Shown: in pieces, positions 36,635-44,162 of the stretch
Numbering within the stretch: position 1 is the first letter of the stretch
Layout of the letters: each line of letters opens with the position of its first letter
Source of the DNA: Paenibacillus sp. FSL R5-0345
Lineage (GTDB): Bacteria; Bacillota; Bacilli; Paenibacillales; Paenibacillaceae
Direction of reading: 5' to 3'
Length of the DNA stretch: 64,000 nt
Assembly: GCF_000758585.1 (NCBI RefSeq)
Contig: NZ_CP009281.1
Span: 5,518,001-5,582,000 of the forward strand
Position numbers and translations under genes: made by a program
The notes under the pieces: generated by a model
Databases searched by the model: none
Told to the model about the DNA's origin: nothing
The model's input: the letters and a program-made list of their open reading frames with translations, nothing else

Positions 36635-37933
36635 CTAGTGAAACAACGGCAAAAACGCTTTGTTCTTCTCTAGCATTTCATCCAGCAGTTGTTCTGCTAC
36701 GGTGACCGAGGGCACGAGCGGATGATGTACCATAGCCTGCAGGGCCATATCCCGGTCTCCGTGCACAGCCGCCTCGATGGTGAGGCTCTCGTATTGCTTG
36801 ACCGCGGCTAGCAGGCCTTTGATGGACTGAGGAATTTTGCGCATCGGAATCGGCAGCGGACCTTGTCTAGTTACCAAACAGTTCACCTCAATGGAGGCAT
36901 CGTCCGGCAAGAAGTCAATCATTCCGTTATTCCTTACATTCAACGTCTGGATATCGCGGAAATCATTATAAATGGAGCGCATTAGCAGCACTGCTGCTTC
37001 CGAGTAATAGGCTCCGCCGCGCTGCTCCAGCTGCTTTGGCTTCTCCTTCAGCTCTACGTTCCGGTACAGCTCAAACAGCTCCTCCTCCACCTTCTTCACT
37101 ACCTCAGCGCGCGACCCGGTCGTTACTGCTGCTTCCTTCTGTTCCGCAAGCATCGTGTCTGTCAGATAGTAATAGCTCAGGTAATAAGAGGGGATGGCTT
37201 TCAAAGCATTCAGAAACCGGTGGTTCCAGGAATCAAACGGCACATTGCTCGCCTTGTAGCTCTGAGGGTAATCAATGAGCTCCTGCAGCTTGCTCTCACC
37301 GTCAATCACGACATCGGATACCCAATGCAGATGGTTGATGCCGACAAACTCCGCGTAGATCTTCTCCATAGGAAGTCCGAAGAACTCGGAGAGCCACTTT
37401 TGAAAACCGATAGGCGAGTTGCAGAGGCCTACGCTTTTTACGGATGAATATTTGTGAACAGCTTCAGTCACCATACCGGCCGGATTCGTAAAATTCAGCA
37501 ACCAGGCATCCGGAGCCAGCTCCTCAATGTCCTTGCAAATATCCAGAATGACCGGAATAGTCCGTAGTCCTTTCATCATCCCTCCGGGACCCGTCGTCTC
37601 CTGACCGATGACATTGTATTGAAGCGGAATTAATTCGTCCCATTTTCGCGCTTCAAGCATGCCCACCCGGATTTGGGTGCAGATAAAGTCTGCTCCGGCG
37701 ATGGCCTCCCTGCGCTCAAGCGTCTGGGCCACGGTAATCGGCAATCCGGACTCAGCAATCATGCGCTTGCTCAGTTCCGCAATCGTATGTAGCTTCTCCC
37801 TTCCCGCCTCAATATCCACCAGCCATATTTCGCGGACCGGAAGCTCTTTGTAATGCAAGATGATGCCTTCAATAAGCTCAGGCGTATATGATGAACCCGC
37901 TCCGATAACAACGAGCTTCAAAGTATCCTTCAT
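36635..37933 (-). CDS. GH4 family 6-phospho-glycosidase
   Basis: A 432-residue NAD-dependent glycosidase of family GH4. The dinucleotide loop is VVIGAGSSYTPELIEGI (8-24); the Mn-binding cysteine is in GLCNSPIG (Cys171) and the histidine in GINHLHW (His201). Members (LicH, CelF, ChbF) cut 6-phospho-beta-glucosides by an oxidation-elimination route. The substrate must be phosphorylated, yet the operon has an ABC importer and no PTS, so the BadF-type kinase next door may provide the phosphate. The ribosome site AAGGAGGGG is strong. It overlaps the kinase gene by 4 bases. The exact sugar cannot be read from the sequence. Confidence 0.92.
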   Translation of the reverse strand: MKDTLKLVVIGAGSSYTPELIEGIILHYKELPVREIWLVDIEAGREKLHTIAELSKRMIAESGLPITVAQTLERREAIAGADFICTQIRVGMLEARKWDELIPLQYNVIGQETTGPGGMMKGLRTIPVILDICKDIEELAPDAWLLNFTNPAGMVTEAVHKYSSVKSVGLCNSPIGFQKWLSEFFGLPMEKIYAEFVGINHLHWVSDVVIDGESKLQELIDYPQSYKASNVPFDSWNHRFLNALKAIPSYYLSYYYLTDTMLAEQKEAAVTTGSRAEVVKKVEEELFELYRNVELKEKPKQLEQRGGAYYSEAAVLLMRSIYNDFRDIQTLNVRNNGMIDFLPDDASIEVNCLVTRQGPLPIPMRKIPQSIKGLLAAVKQYESLTIEAAVHGDRDMALQAMVHHPLVPSVTVAEQLLDEMLEKNKAFLPLFH

Positions 37934-38907
37934 AATAATAGCCCCTCCTTACCCAGTGATAGACGACCAAGAACCTCCTGATATACACGCATACCGCAGC
38001 TTTCCATCGCCAGAACGACCGAGCCTACAACCGGCTCCCGGGTTAGAATCCTTAGAGTGCCATTTGGAGCCGAATGCTTCACTCTCTGTTCAATGGCCCG
38101 CCGGATGATGCCTGAGCGATCTCCCTTGGTTAATAGGCTGCCTGCAAGTACGATGTCAAAGGAATCCTCCTCCATATCCAAATGGCGGATTGTCGATGCC
38201 GCTGCCAAACCCAGCTCATCCCCTTGCTTGGTCAGCAGTTCGATGGCAACCTGGTCTCCTTCATCTGCCGCTTGAAACAGCAGCTCAGCAATATGGGGAG
38301 GCAAGTCTCTGGAATGATCCAGGTGATCCTCTCTTAGCTCCGAAACACTGGAATAGCCCAACAAATGAATTAAACGTTCGCTTAAGACAGTCTCTTTCTC
38401 TCTTCCTTCATCCGCCCGAAGAACGCTACGGAATACCTCAATACTTAGATCATAGCCTCCGCCGTAATCACCGAACCGGTAACCAAATCCACCACATTGG
38501 TACGTAACGCCTCGCGGATTTTTACCGGTGCAGTTCACTCCCGAGCCGCAGATCAGCACGATCCCATAATTACTCTCTGTACCTGATCGCAAGGCAATCC
38601 AGGTATCGCAGGAAATCTCAGTTCGGGGAAGGCCAAGTCTGCTGATGATTGGTCGTAAAATTCGAAAATCGGATTCTCTGTCCGCTCCAGCCAGACCGAA
38701 CCAGGAATACTCTATCTGGTCCTTTGTCAGCCCCGACGCTATAATCGCTCCCGATACAGCCTGATGCAAACTGTTCTCCGCTTGCTCACGATTATTTTGA
38801 TGATTCCCGTTCCCTCCCTTGCCTACACCAATGACCTTTCCCTGTTCATTTGCAATCATTGCATAAGTTTTGCTGCCCCCTGCATCGACTCCCAAAAAGT
38901 ACTTCAC
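37930..38907 (-). CDS. BadF/BcrD-type sugar kinase, N-acetylglucosamine kinase-like
   Basis: A 325-residue ASKHA-fold kinase: phosphate-1 loop FLGVDAGGSKTYAM at the start, a second loop GIVLICGSGVNCTG and VLAGSLLTKGDRSGIIRRAI near the C-terminus. N-acetylglucosamine and glucosamine kinases belong to this family. The GTG at 38907 gives the family-typical start MKYFLGVDAGGSKT and follows AGGAG at 11 bases; a GTG four codons upstream sits too close to the same site. It lies between the LacI and GH4 genes, in keeping with phosphorylation of the imported glycoside or of the released sugar. Confidence 0.85.
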   Translation of the reverse strand: MKYFLGVDAGGSKTYAMIANEQGKVIGVGKGGNGNHQNNREQAENSLHQAVSGAIIASGLTKDQIEYSWFGLAGADRESDFRILRPIISRLGLPRTEISCDTWIALRSGTESNYGIVLICGSGVNCTGKNPRGVTYQCGGFGYRFGDYGGGYDLSIEVFRSVLRADEGREKETVLSERLIHLLGYSSVSELREDHLDHSRDLPPHIAELLFQAADEGDQVAIELLTKQGDELGLAAASTIRHLDMEEDSFDIVLAGSLLTKGDRSGIIRRAIEQRVKHSAPNGTLRILTREPVVGSVVLAMESCGMRVYQEVLGRLSLGKEGLLL

Positions 38908-38928
38908 AATTCGTTTCACTCCTAATAT

Positions 38929-39918
38929 TTAGGTTAACCTTACAGATGCGGTGGATTCACGCACGAGAAGCTGAGGAGCGAGCTTCGTTACAACAGCTGG
39001 CATCACCTCCCCATTAATTAATTTCATCAGCAAATCAACACCAATGCTGCCCATTTGCGCCTCAGGCTGTCTGACTGTCGTCAATCGGGGATAAAATTCA
39101 CCTACGAACTGCTGATCATCAAAACCAACCACTGAGATATCCTGAGGTACCAGAATTCCCTCCTCACGCAGGGCTTGAACAACACCTAGAGCAATAAAAT
39201 CGTCTCCAGAAAAAATGGCTGTGGGCAGCTTATCTTCACGAATCCATCTCTTAGCTACCTCATAACCGCTACTTACCGTAAATCCGCAATATTCCGTACC
39301 AAAAGGCGTTAGCCCCGCTTCACCCAGCGCCTGTACATAACCCCGCTTACGCTCCGCTACACTCAGGAACACCGAAGGGCCACCGATGTAGGCGATCTGG
39401 GTGTGTCCAAGACCAATCAAGTGTTTGGTTGCTTCATACCCCCCTTGATAGTTATCGACGACAACACTGGGAACATCCTCATGCTGGAGCTGGTTATCCA
39501 GCAAGACAAACGGAATGTTTTTTCTTTTCAGCTCATCCACATATTCTTTTTCCTCAATCGGAGACAACAGGATAATCCCGTCAACGCGGTCCTTCTGAAA
39601 CAGGAAGTTAACACCTTCATCCTCATTCTCGGCTATGGACAGGGCCAAGAAGTAACCCTGTTCTGCCAGCTTCCGGTTCACCACGCGAATCACGCGGTCA
39701 TAGAAAGAATCGTTAAAGTTGGTAATCGACATACCAATGACTCCCGTTTTGCCCCTCACAAGACTTCGCGCTGCTGAATTAGGCTGATAATTCAATTCCT
39801 CCATTGCTTCGAGCACTTTCTGTCTATTAGCTTCACGTACAGATGGTAAATTGTTAAGCACCCTGGATACGGTCACTACAGAAAGTCCCGACTTTTTGGC
39901 TACATCATGTATATTCAT
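38929..39918 (-). CDS. LacI-family repressor of the glycoside operon
   Basis: A 329-residue repressor. The N-terminal helix-turn-helix is NIHDVAKKSGLSVVTVSRVL, followed by the hinge YQPNSAARSLV and a periplasmic-binding-protein-like effector domain with VDGIILLSP and ISVVGFDDQQF. It is the first gene of the operon, with the kinase gene 21 bases downstream of its stop. A GGAGG lies 13 bases before the ATG, a long spacing that may mean weak translation. An 18-bp operator-like palindrome lies just upstream. Confidence 0.92.
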   Translation of the reverse strand: MNIHDVAKKSGLSVVTVSRVLNNLPSVREANRQKVLEAMEELNYQPNSAARSLVRGKTGVIGMSITNFNDSFYDRVIRVVNRKLAEQGYFLALSIAENEDEGVNFLFQKDRVDGIILLSPIEEKEYVDELKRKNIPFVLLDNQLQHEDVPSVVVDNYQGGYEATKHLIGLGHTQIAYIGGPSVFLSVAERKRGYVQALGEAGLTPFGTEYCGFTVSSGYEVAKRWIREDKLPTAIFSGDDFIALGVVQALREEGILVPQDISVVGFDDQQFVGEFYPRLTTVRQPEAQMGSIGVDLLMKLINGEVMPAVVTKLAPQLLVRESTASVRLT

Positions 39919-39945
39919 CTAAGCTTCTATGCCTCCAAGTTCAAT

Positions 39946-39963
39946 AGTTTAAACGTTATAACT
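39946..39963 (-). promoter_or_regulatory. LacI-type operator upstream of the glycoside operon
   Basis: The 18-mer AGTTTAAACGTTATAACT is a palindrome with a central CG and one mismatched pair, the typical form of LacI/GalR-family operators. It is 28 bases before the repressor's start codon, so the repressor probably controls itself and the whole operon. Confidence 0.65.
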
Positions 39964-40227
39964 TTTAGGGGAAATAAAAAGATTAACTCAACTCGTCACA
40001 ACTACGTCCTGACTGAGAATCGAACATTGAATGTCAGTTCCCCCTTTATAGAAAGTATTAGAACTTTTTCAAAAGTATAAAGGTTTTAACTTTAACATGA
40101 TTTTACAACCATTCCCAATATCCGTCAATCCATAAACTGCAGCCAAAATTAATATTTCGGAATTTAAATCGTCGGGAATAGCAGTGTCTTTCCGCAGGAT
40201 ATAATCGCTTATTATTAATTCAAAAAC

Positions 40228-40404
40228 CACAACAAAAAACCTCCCCACACCCCTAAAGGTGGAGAAGGCTTAAACGCGTCACTTCCGAAGACATGGCCAG
40301 CTATATTTTCAGCTCCCCAAGCTTAATCAGCTCGACAACCGCTTGTGAACGGCCTTTAACGTTTAGTTTTTGCATTACATTCGTGGTGTGGTTTGAAATA
40401 CACA
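40228..40404 (-). repeat. LuxR-gene tail plus terminator repeat, copy 3
   Basis: On the minus strand this reads CISNHTTNVMQKLNVKGRSQ followed by AVVELIKLGELKI and a stop, which is the DNA-contacting C-terminal part of a LuxR/NarL-type regulator. The spacer and the terminator hairpin (AAGGTGG arm, then GGTTTTTTGTT) follow. Similarity to copy 4 continues weakly about 70 bases further upstream of the coding part. No intact regulator gene is attached. It lies between the LacI operon's promoter side and the small gene at 40508-41041. Confidence 0.9.
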
Positions 40405-40472
40405 AATAATAAAGGCATATGTAAACTTGATTGTTGATCTTAAGAAAACCACCTAATGAAAAGTCGGTTAAT

Positions 40473-40499
40473 TTAAACTATCGTGTTCCGTTAGCTTAA
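40473..40499. repeat. 26-bp imperfect palindrome (boundary element), copy 1
   Basis: Arms TTAAACTA and TTAGCTTAA flank a core TCGTGTTCCG. It lies 9 bases after the 3' end of the gene at 40508. See the finding on boundary elements. Confidence 0.7.
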
Positions 40500-40507
40500 T
40501 CCTTTTT

Positions 40508-41041
40508 TTATCGGTTTCGTTTTAAAATAATGATTAACGAAACAATTACAAGTAAAGAAATCATGGCGATAATTAAATAAACAAAAACTTTATTCGATGT
40601 TTTCAATTCATCAATTTGCAGAAGGTCATTTTTTGCAACCGACAGTTCTTTTGTACCGCCGCAAACTGTGTCTATCGCTAATTCCCCTTCCTCAAACTTA
40701 TATAAATAATTGTCCTTTGTTGTTTTGTAAGCATACACAAGATACTCTTTACCTTCAGGAAACTCTCCACCAACGGCAGTAACAACAGTGACAATATCGT
40801 ATGAATTCCCTTTAAGTGTTGATGTGACTTCAAACGTAACTCTACTTTTGGGGTTTAAATGACCTACATTTTCAAACGATGTCTTTATTGCTTTACCAAT
40901 AAAAACTGAATCGTGTCTTTTAAACAATTCTTTCGGTTCTGAACTATTTGCACACGACCATGCATAGCTTTTATTCGGTGAAATTATAAGCAATGTGAAA
41001 AATATCAACATAACAAAAATACCAAAAATCTTAATTAGCAT
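40508..41041 (-). CDS. Secreted, membrane-anchored protein with TIMP/NTR-like domain
   Basis: A 177-residue protein with a signal peptide (FGIFVMLIFFTLLIISPNKS), an extracellular domain that begins YAWSCANSSEPKELFKRHDS, and a C-terminal membrane helix (about 150-172) with a short basic tail KRNR. The domain start, with a cysteine soon after the signal peptide, the motif VFIGKAIKT and the later cysteine in DTVCGG, resembles tissue inhibitor of metalloproteinase/netrin-like domains found in many Bacillales. The ATG at 41041 is close to a TAGGTG site. It is a single-gene unit between two boundary palindromes. Confidence 0.65.
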   Translation of the reverse strand: MLIKIFGIFVMLIFFTLLIISPNKSYAWSCANSSEPKELFKRHDSVFIGKAIKTSFENVGHLNPKSRVTFEVTSTLKGNSYDIVTVVTAVGGEFPEGKEYLVYAYKTTKDNYLYKFEEGELAIDTVCGGTKELSVAKNDLLQIDELKTSNKVFVYLIIAMISLLVIVSLIIILKRNR

Positions 41042-41100
41042 CACCTACTTTACATTATTCAACTCAAGTTTATTACCATTATACTACCAGTTTGAACTTT

Positions 41101-41127
41101 AACTAAACTGCCCGTTAGTTGAATAAT
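41101..41127. repeat. 26-bp imperfect palindrome (boundary element), copy 2
   Basis: Arms AACTAA and TTAGTT flank ACTGCCCG, with GAA on the outer right. It lies upstream of the gene at 40508-41041. Confidence 0.75.
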
Positions 41128-41201
41128 CACGCTTTCTTTTATTACACAATATCTTCGTACTGCGCATTATCTATTGGAAAGTATTAGACTTTTGATGTCC
41201 C

Positions 41202-41227
41202 TTAAGCTACTGGGCAGGATAGTTTAA
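41202..41227. repeat. 26-bp imperfect palindrome (boundary element), copy 3
   Basis: In the opposite orientation to copy 2: TTAAGCTA, core CTGGGCAGGA, TAGTTTAA. It lies upstream of the gene at 41316. Confidence 0.75.
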
Positions 41228-41315
41228 ATATTTATTAGAATACTATAACAGTGATGAAAACGAAAAAGATGCTTTCGAAAATTTCGTAGAGTAAAGGAAT
41301 TGGGAGGGTAAGAAA

Positions 41316-41729
41316 ATGACAAAGACTTATCAAATTATTGATGACAATTATAATAATATCGAAGGTTCTTTTTTATATTCACTTGTTGAAGAATCAAGAT
41401 TTAACGAGAAACTATTTTGGGAGTATTATAATGATGCAATTGAGATAGTGAAAGATACTCTAAATCAAGATTTAGACAAAATGCTTACTAAAAAGATGTT
41501 TGAAATTTATAAGAGAGTTATGGAATGTTTCTTGTATCACCACGATGATAACGATTTATATAAAATCTCAGATTACCCATCAATTGATAAGGCTCTATAC
41601 TATAATGAAAGATTATCATTTATGATTGATGGATACTTTAGTGACTTTGTAATAAGTGAAAAGCAATTTGGAAATGAAATTAAAAACCCGAAATATCCAG
41701 AATTATACAAGAAAGAGGATAGTAACTAA
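41316..41729 (+). CDS. Uncharacterised acidic helical protein, single-gene unit
   Basis: A 137-residue cytoplasmic protein (SFLYSLVEESRFNEKLFWEY; LTKKMFEIYKRVMECFLYHH). It resembles small immunity-type proteins, but I do not recognise a family. The ribosome site GGGAGGG is strong. Boundary palindromes lie at 41202 and 41805, and a terminator follows at 41835. Confidence 0.65.
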   Translation: MTKTYQIIDDNYNNIEGSFLYSLVEESRFNEKLFWEYYNDAIEIVKDTLNQDLDKMLTKKMFEIYKRVMECFLYHHDDNDLYKISDYPSIDKALYYNERLSFMIDGYFSDFVISEKQFGNEIKNPKYPELYKKEDSN

Positions 41730-41804
41730 AGGTCTGTTATTCAAAAAAGAATAGAATTCCGATAAATACTTAATCACACATCAGAACCTTCAGCAAGATT
41801 CGTC

Positions 41805-41828
41805 AAGCTAACGGGTAACGTTAGTTAA
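41805..41828. repeat. Boundary palindrome variant, copy 4
   Basis: AAGCTAAC, GGGTAAC, GTTAGTTAA: the same arms as the other copies with a shorter, different core. It lies 76 bases after the gene at 41316. Confidence 0.5.
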
Positions 41829-41834
41829 ATGAAC

Positions 41835-41884
41835 CAACAGTAGTCTAAGACTTTATTTATAAGTTTAAGACTGCTGTTGCTTTT
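41835..41884 (+). terminator. Terminator after the 41316 gene
   Basis: A long imperfect stem with arms CAACAGTAGTCTAAGACTT and AAGTTTAAGACTGCTGTTG is followed by CTTTT. Confidence 0.65.
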
Positions 41885-41970
41885 AAATTGGAACCTTCAA
41901 AACGAGCTCCTATGGAATTTACTAGTGAGTAGTATGCGTCAAATACGACATAAAACCTCCACTTATCTTG

Positions 41971-41996
41971 TTCAACTAAACTCCCCTTTAGCTTAA
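41971..41996. repeat. 26-bp imperfect palindrome (boundary element), copy 5
   Basis: TTCAACTAA, core ACTCCCC, TTTAGCTTAA. It lies in gene-poor sequence between the unit at 41316 and the direct repeat at 42191. Confidence 0.65.
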
Positions 41997-42190
41997 TAAA
42001 TACAACTGATCAATTTGACCAGCTGCCTTCTTTGCATATTCAACTCTCGTTTCCCACTAGTCATGCATGCAGCGCAAGCGACGCACCACAGATGATGAAA
42101 ATGGGATGGCTGGGAGAAGAAGGTCGATCAACTATGGTGCCTTAGAGCCCATCCGTTAGTCTGACTCCAACGACTGCGGTGCATCACAGA

Positions 42191-42400
42191 TTGTCGCTCC
42201 CTTTTGGGAAGCACTCATGGAAGATTAATCCTACTCTGGTTGCTGCACCAGCCTCATTTTTTTTCAGCTTTGAAAGGTCTTTGGTACTTTAATTTCATAA
42301 CTCTTCTCAGGCTCAGCCTTTTTAAAAATCATTCGGCTAGGTCTAATTTATTATTGTCTTTTTGAGGTTTTTCGCGGATTTAATTTTCATGGGAGTTGAA
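42191..42400. repeat. Direct repeat, copy A (with an extra inner segment)
   Basis: Bases 42191-42262 and 42353-42400 are nearly identical to 42807-42934, apart from an inner stretch of about 80 bases that the other copy lacks. On the minus strand it begins MKIKSAKNLKKT but the frame then stops, so it codes for nothing intact. Nothing else is seen in the 740-base stretch 41730-42469 apart from the palindromes and the terminator. Confidence 0.7.
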
Positions 42401-42448
42401 CAAAGGCAGCAGATCAACTTGACTGACCGACTGCCTTATCATGTTTAT

Positions 42449-42474
42449 TTAAGTATCGTTTCCCGTTGTTTAAA
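42449..42474. repeat. Boundary palindrome variant, copy 6
   Basis: TTAAGTATC, GTTTCCCGT, TGTTTAAA. It overlaps the stop codon of the gene at 42470. Confidence 0.45.
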
Positions 42475-42766
42475 GTTCAGGCAATGAATCAATATGTGAT
42501 TCGACTTCAAAAATAAAATCTTCGAGGTTATCGGAGTCAAACCAACCACTTTTTTTATTGATTCTATAAAGTTCTTGGAAACCATGATAGTCAATCAATA
42601 CTTTCCAACCATCTCTTGAAATCATCGCCTCTAATATCTGACAATAATCAAATAAAAATTCAACTTCAGCTTTGTCTATTAAATTGGAATGCTGATATTC
42701 GGTCCCAGATGGTTCTGGATAATTTCGATATGCCAGCCATTTCTTATCCACCTTTTCAGCCACCAC
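42470..42766 (-). CDS. Uncharacterised small protein, single-gene unit
   Basis: A 98-residue protein with a central WKVLIDYHGFQELYRINKKS and an acidic C-terminus. The start is a GTG with GG just before it, a poor signal, so the gene may be missing part of its N-terminus. The family is not recognised. Palindromes lie at both ends (42449 and 42787). Confidence 0.5.
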   Translation of the reverse strand: MVAEKVDKKWLAYRNYPEPSGTEYQHSNLIDKAEVEFLFDYCQILEAMISRDGWKVLIDYHGFQELYRINKKSGWFDSDNLEDFIFEVESHIDSLPEL

Positions 42767-42786
42767 CTTAGCTCGACATATAAATT

Positions 42787-42810
42787 ACAACTATCCTGCC
42801 TGTTAGTTGT
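42787..42810. repeat. 26-bp imperfect palindrome (boundary element), copy 7
   Basis: ACAACTA and TAGTTGT are perfect arms around TCCTGCCTGT. It overlaps the end of the direct repeat copy B. Confidence 0.75.
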
Positions 42811-42925
42811 CGCTCCCTTTTGGGAAGCACTCATGGGAGATTAATCCTACTCTAGTTGCTGCACCAGCCTCATTTTTTATTTTCAGCTTATTGTCTTTTT
42901 GGTTTTTCGCGGATTTAATTTTCAT
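42803..42925 (-). CDS. Possible 40-residue peptide within the direct repeat, copy B
   Basis: An open frame reads MKIKSAKNQKDNKLKIKN, EAGAATRVGLISHECF, then PKGSDN and a TAA that lies inside boundary palindrome copy 7. There is no ribosome site before the ATG, and the other repeat copy is interrupted, so translation is doubtful. It is listed because the repeat 42807-42934 falls within it. Confidence 0.25.
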   Translation of the reverse strand: MKIKSAKNQKDNKLKIKNEAGAATRVGLISHECFPKGSDN

Positions 42926-42934
42926 GGGAGTTGA
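42807..42934. repeat. Direct repeat, copy B
   Basis: This is the shorter copy of the repeat also found at 42191-42400. The two copies flank the gene at 42470-42766. Confidence 0.75.
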
Positions 42935-42960
42935 AGAAGATAATATTGGCTTTTATTGTT

Positions 42961-43314
42961 TCATTCTGTCTCGTATAAATAATCTATGAACTTATCATGT
43001 AACTGTATTCCATCACGTAAAGATTGCTTGGTCTCTTGGTCAATCAAATCCACTTCAAAGTTCAACCCACCATAACCATCAATCATTTCCAGAATGCGAT
43101 AAATCACTTGCTCGGCGAGTTCATTTTAAATTACAGCAAGTGCTTTTAGATCTTCTTCCGAGTTCAATTTATTTCGTAGAAATTTGAATGCTTAATCGGA
43201 ATCAGCCCATCGAATGTTTGATTGAGGGTGGAAACTTCCAACTGATAAATCAACATTAGTGTCTTTTATTACTTTTAATTTTTCGAAAAGTAATCTCTGC
43301 CTTTCAGTCAGCAT
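42961..43314 (-). pseudogene. Decayed small gene with two in-frame TAA codons
   Basis: An ATG at 43314, with GGGG 8 bases before, opens a frame of 117 codons in one register, ending TGA at 42961-42963. It is interrupted twice by TAA: after WADSD at codon 41 and after KALAVI at codon 63. The pieces read MLTERQRLLFEKLKVIKDTN, then AFKFLRNKLNSEEDL, and finally NELAEQVIYRILEMIDGYGG with FEVDLIDQETKQSLRDGI. All three have normal protein composition, so this was one protein. A glutamine (CAA) would suit both stops. The family is not recognised. Confidence 0.75.
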
Positions 43315-43367
43315 ATCATATCCCCCAATACTGTCTTATATTTGTTCTATTATATAAACGTACACCC

Positions 43368-43393
43368 TTCAATTAACCTGCCCGTTAATTCAA
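43368..43393. repeat. 26-bp imperfect palindrome (boundary element), copy 8
   Basis: TTCAATTAA, core CCTGCCCG, TTAATTCAA. It lies upstream of the decayed gene at 42961-43314. Confidence 0.75.
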
Positions 43394-43437
43394 CAAAAAC
43401 AACAAGCCAAGGTCAACTCAACTGCTGTAGTATGATG

Positions 43438-43467
43438 TTAAACTATAGTTCTCCGATAGTTCAATAA
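43438..43467. repeat. Boundary palindrome variant, copy 9
   Basis: TTAAACTA, core TAGTTCTCCGA, TAGTTCAATAA. It overlaps the 3' end of the gene at 43461. Confidence 0.6.
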
Positions 43468-43859
43468 AACATTTCGGTCGTCTCTCTTAGTACGAAGCCT
43501 TCTGGTACTTTTTGATCTGAATGAAAAGTAAAAAATACTTCTTTGGCATCTGCTACTGATATGACTTCATTACTCCTGACTTGTATCTTTCCACCACTAT
43601 AAGGCAACTCAATCTTAGTCTTAATAAGGCTTTTATAACCGAGAACAAAGTGACGAAATCCATTATCTGTTTGTTTTCTAAACTCGATAGTCATGCCATT
43701 TTTAGAGCCAGCGCATTGTACATAATGAATGTCATTTAATTCATATGTGCAATAAGATGCTGTTTTACCATCCATTTCACCTAAATAACTCTTTACATTC
43801 TCGAATTGAGGATTTTTGATTTCAATCTGATTATTGTCTTCTTCAAAATAGAACTGCAT
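43461..43859 (-). CDS. Uncharacterised small protein, possibly immunity-type
   Basis: A 132-residue, beta-rich cytoplasmic protein (MQFYFEEDNNQIEIKN; DGKTASYCTYELNDIHYVQC; PYSGGKIQVRSNEVI; FHSDQKVPEGFVLRET). It resembles small immunity-type proteins of Bacillales in size and fold pattern, but no named family is claimed. AGG lies 7 bases before the ATG. A boundary palindrome overlaps its end. Confidence 0.65.
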   Translation of the reverse strand: MQFYFEEDNNQIEIKNPQFENVKSYLGEMDGKTASYCTYELNDIHYVQCAGSKNGMTIEFRKQTDNGFRHFVLGYKSLIKTKIELPYSGGKIQVRSNEVISVADAKEVFFTFHSDQKVPEGFVLRETTEMFY

Positions 43860-43952
43860 CGAATAACCTCATTTTTTAACAGCCTTATTTACTCGAATTA
43901 TTCAGCGAAGTAGCTAAGGTTTACACACAACTCAATGCGTATTTCCTCTGTT

Positions 43953-44114
43953 CTATTTGTTGAATTTCTCGACCAATTCCCTAAGTATTTTGTTACGCTC
44001 TTTCATACCTTTTACATAAGAAAAGGCAAACCAGATGATTAGAATTGGACCACCAATAGCTAATAAAAAATAATATATTATACCTAACCATGAAACGGCT
44101 GCGAATGCATCCAT
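43953..44114 (-). CDS. 53-residue membrane peptide
   Basis: A short gene with a strong ribosome site (GGGGGAGGGG, 4-6 bases before the ATG). It codes for MDAFAAVSWLGIIYYFLLAI, continues into a hydrophobic GGPILIIWFAFSYV and ends in a charged helix KGMKERNKILRELVEKFNK. One long membrane helix, or a helical hairpin, and a basic amphipathic tail are predicted. The role is unknown; it could be a small membrane regulator or toxin-like peptide. The quality of the ribosome site argues that it is real. Confidence 0.65.
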   Translation of the reverse strand: MDAFAAVSWLGIIYYFLLAIGGPILIIWFAFSYVKGMKERNKILRELVEKFNK

Positions 44115-44162
44115 TGTGCCCCTCCCCCTTTATGTTAAAAAGTTTATAAAAGTACTAACACT

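Noticed and set aside
42807..42989. Plus-strand 60-codon frame starting TTG in the direct repeat
   Set aside because: No ribosome site, starts inside the repeat, and its hydrophobic stretch arises from T-rich DNA.
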